A model generated the notes under the pieces. The model was not told where the DNA came from. It saw only the letters and a list, made by a program, of their open reading frames with translations, and searched no databases. 64,000 bases of DNA from Himantopus leucocephalus (taxonomy: Eukaryota > Chordata > Aves > Charadriiformes > Recurvirostridae), in NCBI GenBank assembly GCA_003993805.1, contig RSEF01000005.1, positions 13,804,360 to 13,868,359 of the forward strand, given 5' to 3'. Shown here one piece after another: positions 10,601 through 20,100 of the stretch; position 1 is the stretch's first letter, and every line of letters begins with the position of its first letter. The translations under genes and the position numbers were made by a program.

Positions 10601-12329
10601 AGCCTTGATATCCCAATTTACATGTTCAGTCGTTACAGCATACAACTATTTCTCATTTATACTTATTATGCATTACTGTATACCTAACACTATTTTAAAT
10701 ACAAATTATTTTTACTTTTTTAACTGTTCCATAAAGATTTTGAAAAAATAATAATCTGTTCATTCCTTCTGGATCAAAGAACCTCTGTAATAACAATGAA
10801 GTGTTTCCACAAGTTTGCTACTCTGCCTCTCAGAAACAGCTGGGAGATACACTTCTAAACGTGTAAGGGTGGTCAAGAGCTGATCTCCTTGGGACATATC
10901 ACTTTTCAGCACTGGATACAGTGAAAGAACAAACTTGTACAGGGTCCAAAACATACTTTTTTCTTTAAATAAAAATTTTATCTTTGGGGGATAATGACAG
11001 AATGTGACTCACAGTTCTTATCTTTGTACTCAAAGACATTTAAGTAAGTAGAAAATGGGTACTGCAAATTAGGAATTTTTGCAAAAAACAAATCACATAA
11101 CAAAGGAAGCCACCATCATGATAAGCCCTCTGAGAAGTCACAGGCACAGGGACTGGAGACTAGATCATTGATGGATGTTTTCTACCTTTTCAGATTCTCT
11201 CAGTCAGCCCTTTGCCCCACTGAAGACAGAGCTCTGCCTTTGATTTTGAATGAGTTGAAATTTCACCAACATTTATAACTGCAGAATGGAGATTAGTTTT
11301 AGCTCATGGTACATGAAAAATACCCATAACTATTTTAATCATGAAGTCAATGAAATCACACAGTTGAATTGATGAAGTGCTTCCATATTGGAGAAAGAAC
11401 CGAGTTTCTCATCTCAAATGATATTCCAAAAACACAGTAAAAATTCTAGCATCCTTGAGAGACGTTACCAAAAGCCATCCCACTTCTCCAAGGTCCAAAC
11501 TCTGCCACTGCTAGTTATCTGAAATAACAAACTCTTATTGCACAAGCAATCCAGCTGCAGTGCAACTACATGTGCAGCAAAACGCTACTTCACGAGGTGA
11601 AGTCAGCCTCTTCAAAGATTTCAGAATAAAGGTAAACAGAGCCTGAAACGCAAATTTGTGCATCACAGCTCATGTGAAAAGAGTCATTTGCTAAAGTGAT
11701 AGCTGAACGTAACTCAGGCCCCAGCTCTCCTCCGGTACGTCATTACTAAACCATTACTGCATTGCTTTACTGGAGGAATCAAATACTTCCTGTGACAAAT
11801 ATGGTTGCAACTTGCTCAGGCACTAGCTGGTCTCAGCCGCTCCAGACCTCATCCTCCCACACAACTTCTTTTTGCTCTGAGGTCAAATAGTTTCAATAAC
11901 TGCACTCGAGTCCTGCTGAACATTCTCCATCCTCGGTATTTATCTCTGGCCTGTACCTGGGTCAGACGTGGGCAGGGACACCCCGATTCCTGAGAAAAAG
12001 GCTAACACTCTTCAACGGGCCCCTGACACGTCCGCTTTTCCTGCTGGCAATTTTTGTTTCCCCAGGTGCAAGCAGAGACCCTTGGCTCCAGAGTAACGGC
12101 TTTCCTGGACGGGCCCGCTCCCTCTCTCACCTGCCTGCCCCGGACACCCGGCGGCCCCTCGCCCTCCTGCGGGAGTCGTGCCCCTAATACCTGCCCCAAC
12201 CCGCAGCCCCCGCTCACGGCGCGGAGCTGCGGAGGGAACCCCCGGCCCAGGGCGGCCCGGGCGGCGGAGCCCGACGGGCCGCTATCCCCCCCTAGAGGCG
12301 GCCATGTCGCGCCGCCGCCGAGCGCAGCG

Positions 12330-12351
12330 CCACCAGGCGGCCGCCATTTTG
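12330..12351 (-). promoter_or_regulatory. CTCF-like core next to perfect YY1 site
   Basis: CCACCAGGCGGCCG (12330-12343) agrees with the CTCF core at 12 of 14 positions. It overlaps CCGCCATTTTG (12341-12351), a full YY1 consensus whose usual orientation (CAAAATGGCGG) points left on the minus strand. The motif matches are direct. Binding is inference. Confidence 0.5.
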
Positions 12352-12989
12352 AGCGCGGCCGCGCCGCCTGCAGGCTCCCCCTGGCCACCACCTTTCTGTC
12401 CTGCCTCTCCCCTCGCACCCGCTTGCCCCCGCGGGGCGGGCACGGCCCCGGCTCTCTGCGGTGTCCCCGGGCCCCGGCGCCTCGCCGCCGCCCTGAGGTG
12501 CCGCCCGCACCGTCCGCCCTCACCATCGCCCCCGGAGTAGTTACCCTGTGGCCGCAGAGCCGCACAGCCGCGGCTGGCGCGGAGAAACCTGTCGCGGGGC
12601 TGGGGGGGTTTCTTCCCTGGGAGAAACCAGCGGAGCCGCTGCCCTGCCGCCGGCCGGGAGGCGCAGGGAAACGCGCCGTCCGGCACGACAGGGCGGCCCG
12701 GCCGCGGCGTGCGGGAGAAGCGGGGAGCACCGCTGTCCCCCGGGGCGAGGCCGCCGGCACCTTCGGGCATGGGGCAGCCTCGCTTCCCCTGGCTGGCTGG
12801 GCAGGGCGGGCTGCTTAAAGCGAAAAAAAATTAAAGGGGCGAAAAAAAAAAATCAAAACCGTGCAGCCGAGCGCCGGCAGCGGCTGCCGTAAGCTCTGCA
12901 ACAGCCCGAGCGCCCGCAGCAGCGCCCCGACGGCCCCCCGCGCCCGCGGGACACCGCTCCCCGCCGCCCCCCCGGCGGCCGCGGCCCCC

Positions 12990-13056
12990 ACCCCGCCCCG
13001 CCCCGCCGCGCCCCGCCCCGCCCCGTCCCGTCCCGTCCCGTCCCGTCCCGCCGCGC
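12990..13056. repeat. GC-pentamer array (CCCCG)n/(CCCGT)n, G4-prone
   Basis: Successive CCCCG units pass into four or more CCCGT units directly upstream of the MYOD1 TATA-like box. Each GGGGCGGGG on the complementary strand is an Sp1-type GC box, and the G-rich strand satisfies the G-quadruplex pattern many times over. The array lies 15-80 bp upstream of the TATA-like element. Confidence 0.85.
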
Positions 13057-13071
13057 CGGGGGGGCTCCGGC

Positions 13072-13078
13072 ATAAATA
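13072..13078 (+). promoter_or_regulatory. MYOD1: MYOD1 TATA-like box (ATAAATA)
   Basis: ATAAATA is an AT-rich island in GC-rich DNA, directly after the GC-box array and 224 bp before the MYOD1 ATG. It predicts a start site near 13100-13110 and a leader of about 200 nt. I saw no ATG in that leader upstream of 13302. Confidence 0.7.
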
Positions 13079-13301
13079 CGGCCTCGAGTGGCGCTCCCTG
13101 ACCGCCGCGGCTGGGGAGGGGGTCGGAGGCGGCAGCAGCCAGCGCTGGTGGCCTCACCTGGGAGAGGAGAGGGTGCGAGGGCCTCCGCTCCGTGCGCCCG
13201 CCCGCCCGGTGGCTGCGGCCGAACAGCCCGATCGAAGCCCCCTCTCTTCTGATCCTCTCACTCACCCCTCTGGCCCAGCCACTGTCTCCTCCGCTGCCCC
13301 C

Positions 13302-13862
13302 ATGGATTTACTGGGCCCCATGGAGATGACGGAGGGTTCCCTCTGCTCCTTCGCAGCTGCTGATGACTTCTACGATGATCCGTGCTTCAACACATCGGAC
13401 ATGCACTTCTTTGAGGACCTGGATCCCCGGCTGGTGCATGTGGGGGGCCTGCTGAAGCCCGAGGAGCACCCGCACCACCATGGGCACCACCACGGGCACC
13501 CGCACGAGGAGGAGCACGTCCGGGCGCCCAGCGGGCACCACCAGGCTGGCCGCTGCCTGCTGTGGGCCTGCAAGGCTTGCAAGAGGAAGACCACCAACGC
13601 TGACCGCCGTAAGGCTGCCACCATGAGGGAGCGGCGGCGGCTCAGCAAGGTCAATGAGGCCTTTGAGACCCTCAAGCGCTGCACCTCCACCAACCCCAAC
13701 CAGCGCCTGCCCAAGGTGGAGATCCTGCGCAACGCCATCCGCTACATTGAGAGTCTGCAGGCACTGCTGCGGGAGCAGGAGGACGCTTACTACCCGGTGC
13801 TGGAGCACTACAGTGGGGAATCGGACGCCTCCAGCCCCCGCTCCAACTGCTCCGATGGCATG
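13302..13862 (+). CDS. MYOD1: MYOD1 exon 1 coding part (residues 1-187)
   Basis: The start ATG is in CCCATGG context and begins MDLLGPMEM, the conserved MyoD N-terminus. The exon ends in phase 0 at CSDGM|GTGAGT. It carries the activation domain, the His/Cys-rich domain and the whole bHLH. Upstream in-frame sequence is open to 12861 but is GC-rich leader, not protein. Confidence 0.98.
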
Positions 13863-16334
13863 GTGAGTGCCCCAGGGAGGACACCCTGCCACCAAGGCGC
13901 CCCAGACGCTGTCGGTCCAAACCTGCGCAGGGCCAGTTGCCTCCTCCTGCCTTTCCTATAGCAGCTGCCTTCCATACCTCCCCAGGCAGAAGACAAAGTC
14001 CTTTCTTGTGCCTTGAGCTCCAGCAGCAAAGGGAGGTGGGGTTCCCGCATGCCAGGATCTCTGGGAAAGAAGAAAAAACTCTTACACACTTTTTTCCCTG
14101 GGATGAGAAGTTAGGCAGGTCCCCCTTTGCCCTGGGGGAGCCAGGGGAGAGCTGCTGGCAGAGCACTTCGGGAAGCTGCCTGGGATGGGTACCTGGGGAC
14201 ATGGTGGGGTCTGAGCCCCTCCTGTGCTCCCGTAGCCACTGGGGCATCTCTGTTTCCATCTTCTGCTGTATCATTACCTTTGAATCCTCTAAGGACAGCA
14301 GAGGAAGGTCCCCCTTGGTTATGGTAGTTACAGTAGTTATTTACATGGTAGTTACTGATAAGAATCTGGGTTTTGTTTTCTGTGATTTGTCATAACAGCA
14401 GGAGGTTCTAAGCAACAGGAATTGTTTTTCTTGACCCCTAAGAAAAAGGTTCTCAATTTCTCCTCTCACCATCCCCTCCATAGACATTTACCAGCAATAG
14501 GAAGGAGACCCCAAGCTTTCAAGCCTTCTTGTACGTTATGTGGAGGGGAGAAGAAGGGTGGGTGCCAGACGTGGTGTCTTATCGCCACATCTTTGCGCTG
14601 GGTCTATAGAGTCGGGACTCTGGTCTGACTGCAGTGGTGAGACATGGAGACTGGAGTGCAGGACAGCTGTCTGGGATGGGATATCCACTACACTTTAAAA
14701 CCTGAGATATTTTTTTTCCTGTGCTCTGGTGGGCATAATCATTAATGAGTTGAATATCTGCAATTATGAGATAGCTGGCAGATTGGAGACAAGATTTTCA
14801 CAAATGATCCCTTCTCGAAATACAGCCTTTTTTTGTCAGAAAGAGTAATTTCATTGTGGATTAAAGTATTGGAAACAAATATATTGGTCAATGTTTTGGG
14901 GCTTTTTCTGTACAAAATGGGAATCAGAAGAGAAACTAAAGGAAATAAAAAGGGACAAAGGTAGATAGAGCCTTTTTAAGAGGAACTCGTGTTTGGCAAA
15001 ACCTTAAAAAATTAAAATGTAAAAACCTCATTCCCCCTTTGGTCTCCCTGTTGTAAACTGAAGATATGCATAGGGCAGTATCTGATCAGAATGCTGGAAA
15101 AACTCATCTCATTTGTAAAGCTACAGCATTCGATGCAACAACAATGCTAATCTTCTTTTGGAACAGCTGTGCCACATAAAATATTCTGGGGTGAATCCCC
15201 TTCTAGCCAAGTTAAGTTCTACCTCATTCAAAGAAACTACAACTGGATGGCATTTCAGCCAGGACTGGAACGATGGTACACACTAGGGACTGAAATACGA
15301 AATTGGGGTTGCTGGGATTTCAGTAAATGCTGTTCCCAGCCAGTGACCTCACTCAGATTGCTCTCCTTTCCAGATGGAGTACAGTGGCCCTCCTTGCAGC
15401 TCTCGCAGAAGAAACAGCTATGACAGCAGCTACTACACAGAATCACCAAACGGTGAGTATGTGCCGTTATCGGGTATGTGAAACATGGAGACAGAGGCAG
15501 TCAATGCAGCAGACTCCCCTGTGCTGTCTCTGTCCCCAGTTGTTTAGCTGACCCCAGCTGAGCTGAAAGAGGAACCTGCCTTTTCAGCCAGCGAGCTGCT
15601 GATGCTAATAGAAGCATTGGATTTCCTCTAGATGTATTGGCAAATACGGGGATAAGTTATAGCTGCATTTCCTATTTTGCAAATATAACATCTAGATAAA
15701 AATATATTTCTCCCTGCAACTAATTTTCAGTGTTTAACCATGTTTTGCATGAAGACTCTTCTAACTCTCTGTCATTGATCCAAACTGGAGAAGTTGCTGA
15801 TTGATTTAAAATCTTCCCTTCCATTTCTGTGGACTGAAGTGAAGCCCTGGATCCACCCTGCCCCAAATGCAGCAGACTTTAGTTGGGACTCTCTTCCATT
15901 TTGCAATTGCAATCTCTGTTTTCTGATAATTGGCGTTCTTTGCCAATATTAATTTCCTCTGAATCTTAACATGCTCACAGATGCATACTGTCAGCCACTC
16001 ACAGAGGTTTTATGAAAGAACTTCATCCTACTGACGTTAAGTACTCATTGGATAAACTGAGCACCTTTTTGTCTGTTTTTTAGATCCAAAGCATGGCAAG
16101 AGTTCTGTTGTTTCCAGCCTCGATTGCCTCTCAAGCATTGTAGAGAGGATTTCCACAGATAACTCCACATGTCCTATACTGCCTCCAGTGGAAACTGTTG
16201 CTGAAGGGAGTCCCTGTTCCCCCCCAGAAGGAGCGAGTCTGAATGATAGCGGAGCCCAAATTCCTTCCCCCACCAACTGCACCCCACTACCCCAAGACAA
16301 CAGCAGCAGCAACCCTATCTACCAAGTGCTATAA
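13302..16334 (+). CDS. MYOD1: MYOD1 myogenic bHLH transcription factor (join of 3 exons)
   Basis: Joining 13302-13862, 15374-15452 and 16084-16334 gives 296 residues, close to the known chicken length. In order: acidic N-terminal activation region ([16 protein letters not shown]); His-rich run (56-80); Cys/His domain with the PBX-contact Trp ([10 protein letters not shown]88); basic region 101-113 with the myogenic Ala106-Thr107 pair, DNA-contact E110 and the junction Lys116; helix-loop-helix to about 156; C-terminal helix III ([13 protein letters not shown], about 224-236) used in chromatin remodelling; and the family ending NPIYQVL. The protein binds CANNTG E-boxes as a heterodimer with E proteins in the nucleus and commits cells to the skeletal muscle lineage. 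It lies upstream of KCNC1 in the same orientation, as in other vertebrates. The identification is certain. Confidence 0.99.
13863..15373 (+). other. MYOD1: MYOD1 intron 1
   Basis: 1511 bp from GTGAGT to CTCTCCTTTCCAG. No repeat or other gene was recognised. Confidence 0.95.
15374..15452 (+). CDS. MYOD1: MYOD1 exon 2 (residues 188-213 plus one base)
   Basis: 79 bp, from ATGGAGTACAGTGG to AACG|GTGAGT. It codes for [20 protein letters not shown] and the ESPN end, leaving one G that completes Asp214 with exon 3. The short middle exon is typical of MYOD family genes. Confidence 0.97.
16084..16334 (+). CDS. MYOD1: MYOD1 exon 3 coding part (residues 214-296)
   Basis: The exon starts after TTTTTTAG with AT, which completes Asp214. 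It carries helix III ([14 protein letters not shown]) and a Ser/Pro-rich tail ending NPIYQVL, with TAA at 16332-16334. Confidence 0.97.
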
Positions 16335-16960
16335 AGGCAGGTCCGGCTGGACTGCACTGAAAACAAATTGCTCCATTCAGCCGCGCTCCGAGACCTGCCT
16401 TCTAAAACTGAAGAGACTTCTTAAAACTTGTTCCAGTTTTAAAATATCACTCAAAATTCCTTCAAATATATAACTTTTCAAACCTGTATTACTTCAAAAT
16501 ACACCCAGTTATTTATTGGTTGTTAAACTAAAGTTATTTAATATGTCTAGAGATAAAATTGTATACCATGAAATGGCCAATGTTTAATCTGGGCTTTGGG
16601 GAATAGGAACCTGGCTCTTGAAAGCGGAGGGTAATAGAAATCTGCAACAGTGGTGGTATGACAGATCCTTCCTATTACTCCTGTTCTGGCCAAAATAAGG
16701 TTGTGGACCATTTTTTATAAAACTTTTTGTATAATTGTAAATAAGAGTTGCTTTGCAAAAAAAGGGAAAAAAATAGGAAAAGAAAGAGAAAAAAAAGAAA
16801 AAAAGCAATAATTAAAAACAAAACAAAAAGGGAAAAACTTAAAAAATATTTAATATTGCTTGGTTTGTTGTGTCAAACTTTAACTTTATATATTTATACT
16901 ATGTGGTTGCCAAGAATGTTTTCAACAGTATTCTAAATAAAGACCCTTATTTATAAAATC
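16335..16960 (+). other. MYOD1: MYOD1 3' UTR with A/G-rich tract
   Basis: The 3' UTR runs to about 20 bp past AATAAA (16936-16941). It contains ATTTA-type AU-rich words (for example near 16509-16513) and an almost T-free A/G tract at about 16758-16834. The tract could act in mRNA stability or simply be a slippage-prone run. Confidence 0.8.
16936..16941 (+). terminator. MYOD1: MYOD1 poly(A) signal AATAAA
   Basis: Canonical AATAAA 602 bp after the stop codon, followed by a TG/T-rich downstream region (TGTGGTGTTATCTTG), as expected of a cleavage site. Confidence 0.85.
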
Positions 16961-17049
16961 TGTGGTGTTATCTTGACTTCATTAGGGCTTCTAGAATTAC
17001 TAGTGCATTTAGGAGTGGTATTAAGATCGCTGCCTTGGCAGGAAGAAGA

Positions 17050-17150
17050 TACAGGCTCTGATTCAGCAAAGAAATCAAGAACATGCTTCAGTTGCACTAC
17101 TTTCAACTACTTTGCATAAATGCATTGCTGAAAAGGGATCTACTTCCTTC
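17050..17150. mobile_element. Degenerate palindromic MITE-like remnant
   Basis: CTCTGATTCAGCAAAG on the left and CATTGCTGAA on the right give partly inverted ends around ACATGCTT and GCATAAATGCA words. This resembles a palindromic non-autonomous element with GATTCAGCAAAG ends that I recall from reptile and bird genomes. The recognition is from memory and the copy is eroded. Confidence 0.35.
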
Positions 17151-20100
17151 ATATTGTATCTTGGTGATTTCTAAACCAAGTCTTGCCCATCAGAGGTCAT
17201 TATTAAAAAGATCTGTAAGGTAAATAAGCGTGTTCCTCTTCTTCTCCCCAAATTTTACAATTACATTATAGGACTTCATCTTACAAAGATGTGTTAGAAC
17301 TAGGAATCACTATAAATTAGACTTTCCAGTGCAGCTACCATAACTTCAAGTCATACACCTGTATCTCACAAGACTAAGTACTGCATTCTTGGGCAAATGT
17401 TCAGATTTTTCATTCAAGTTCTATTTTTCAAGTTTGTACCATGTTCATATGTTCTTAGGTGTTAGAAAATAATTCCAAAGGATTTTTTGTCATAAAGTTC
17501 AAGGTAGAGATCACAGTTTTCCTCAAGTTCAGGTTGGAATTTAGGCCAAAGATAGGCAGTTTTAATTTGGATTTGAACTTTACACATCTCTGGCAGCACT
17601 ACTCCAGGGATTTACTTCTGGTTTAGAGCTTTCTAAAAATAACCAGTGGGCTGTGTTTCATTCACTATATATGTGTAACCTTGCAAGCTTGCCATGAAAC
17701 TGAACAATGTTAAGCCCTGAGCAGGTTGTCATTGGTCAGTAGCCATCAGGGCATTTCTATACATTTGGACAAGAATTACCAGCAGCTACAGCCAATGTGA
17801 AACAACCCATTTCTTGTCATATCCCTGTGATTTATGGGTTTTGTTTAAGCATCACAGGAAAAAAAAAGAACCCAACCCCACCCCAAAAACCAACCCAGAT
17901 ATCATCATCAGCTCTGAATACTTTGATGACAGATCAGTCGCTGTACTTTCTCTTAGGTGACTATTAAAGAGGGAATTTGTGCAGCTCTTACCTCTTAAGC
18001 AGGAAAAAGAAAGAGGGAACAGCTAATTCCATAGGAATGTCTCCCACTCCTTTAGTCGTGCGGACCTTGAGGATCAATGCTCCATGGAGAGGAGAAGAGT
18101 GAGTGGCCTTGTGTCGAGCAGAGCAATGTACTTGCTTCTCCTTCCTCCTGGGGCAGAGGCATGCTCCAAGCTTGCTGTCTTATCTGAAGCCAGAGGGGCA
18201 GGGAAGGTAGCAGCCACGGGGATTCTCTCCTCATCCGTGCGCTTGTGGCCATGGTGGATGATAAATCGGCGTCAAGGCACAGGACCACTCTGCAGAGCAG
18301 ACCAGGCTCCCGTGGATCGGAGGGGACTCTGAGGCAGGACTGGCCCCTCTACACCTTCATCAAAGTCCAACTTTGTAAGGGTCTCTCATTGATTTCACTG
18401 TGGGCAGAAAACAGTCCAGCGGTTGAGCTCACCCCTTTCAGTTTTCCATTAGAAATAAAAATTAAATGAACTTGAGAATGTGCTAATTCATACTAGTATA
18501 AATCAGGAGGGTCTCTATTAAGGTCAGAAAAATGCCCCAGATTAGTTTGAAGCCAATATCTAACTTACAAACTAACTTATAAAAACTAAAAAGAGACAGT
18601 TAGAGTCTCACAAATCAATGCCTCGCACATCAACAATAAAATTTTCATTGCCTCCAGCAAACACTCAATCAGGCCCACAATGCAAAAGATCAAAAGATGC
18701 TTTTGTGAAATACTACAGACCGTGCCATCCCCATACTCTGAGGCGGGTAAACGTATTAATTTTACTATCATAAATGGCAACCAAGAAATACTTTGCCAGC
18801 TCAGGGACTACAGAGACTATACATACTGGCAGCACAAAGTTCATGCCCCTCGCTTACAGCATCCACTTCTGCAGGACACAATAGGTTTTACCTGGCCGTA
18901 AAGCTGGCATGGCACGGTGGACACGGGGCACTTGTGCTCAACAATGTACATGCAGTTCCATGTGAAGTCATGTATATTGCATTTCACTGATTTATTTTAG
19001 CAACCCAAGTTTCCACATACTGATGTTAATGTTACAACAGAGAACAAGCATTTAGCACATCCCAAAATAGATGGATGGATGAAGAAGAAAAAAACATTCA
19101 CAGATTTCCTATGCAGAGCCCATCTTTTTCCCATTGATGTCAGTGAGAAAAGTCCACTGGAGTAAGGCCAAAGGGCGTCAGTGCTGATAAATACACGTTT
19201 AGGTTACAGCTATATTTATTTTTGAACTTAAATAAGGGAAATGTGTTCCCTGTGCAATTTCTTCCTGTCTATTTCTAAGGTAATATATTTAAAACAAATG
19301 CTTGAAGTTACTCTACTCCCCTGTGCATCAAGAGGATGGCATGTTACTGACAGAGGTATATCTCAGTCTATGTGCACATATTTTGAAGCTGGAAATATTT
19401 GGATTCAGAGCTTTAACAGTGGCAGGGAACATAAGCAGAGCTGAGGAACAGATACAAGAGTGATCCAACATTTACAAACTTTGGTTCTTAAACTGGGCTC
19501 CTGCAGGTGTATTTAGGCATTTAGGGCTGATCCCACAAGACAAACGGCAGTCTAGCTTAGTCTAGGAAGCACTCCAGCACGGGCTACAAACACGTACCAA
19601 TAGACTGAAATTCTCGGTTTATACCACACACGTTCCAGCTGAATATTCTGCAGGATGGGGCACCTAGAGAAATACCGTCTGATTGAAAAAAAAGCTGAAT
19701 TCCGCAGATTGCGCTGACATGCAGAGCCTGGCAGAAACTGGGGGTGGCTGCAAACCAGACCGTTCCGTTCCCCGAGCTGACCCTGGGTTTGGAGCTTTTC
19801 ACTAAAGAAATTAGAATTGCCTGATGTTTCCTGTGGAATGCTAACTCCAAAGGGAAAGTCATACAGCTACAAATAACAGAAAGTAGCTGTCTTTGAACAT
19901 AAAGATAAATGTGTATCTTGGGAACGTTTGATTTCATTTGGTAATTTAAGAAAGCCCTGTTGGGGCTGCATGACAAAACCACTATTATCAGTTTATCTTA
20001 TTCAAACTATTGCTATGGAAAAAGTGAAAAGGAATAAATTTATACCTCACTTATATATGCTAAGTGCTTTGATTTTAAATTTCATCAGGTCATTTGCAAA

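Larger units (their letters stand above)
7316..12059. other. Non-coding interval between ferritin-like gene and MYOD1
   Basis: The ferritin-like 3' UTR occupies an unknown part of the start. No exon could be confidently recognised after that. The mammalian MYOD1 distal regulatory region lies about 5 kb upstream of the gene, which corresponds to about 8.1 kb here. No definite counterpart could be identified by eye. An ancient MIR-like SINE lies at 10510-10600, and a series of minus-strand splice-like signals (9555-12131) is discussed under findings. A G-rich run (G8-A-G5) is at 9013-9026. Confidence 0.6.
12060..13862 (+). promoter_or_regulatory. MYOD1 CpG island and promoter region
   Basis: About 1.8 kb of dense CpG from near 12060 through MYOD1 exon 1. 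It includes a YY1/CTCF-like composite (12330-12351), a GC-pentamer array (12990-13056) and a TATA-like box (13072-13078). Its length of more than 1 kb upstream of the MYOD1 start, with promoter-like motifs far from that start, leaves room for a second promoter, possibly directed to the left. Confidence 0.82.

Noticed and set aside
10760..10954. Minus-strand frame of 64 codons with helix-like composition
   Set aside because: No convincing acceptor (A-rich upstream) and no recognised homologue. Kept only as context for the possible antisense transcript.
12002..12760. Overlapping long frames on both strands upstream of MYOD1
   Set aside because: These are artefacts of very high GC content with few stop codons. 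The peptides are Pro/Arg/Gly/Ala-rich without domains.
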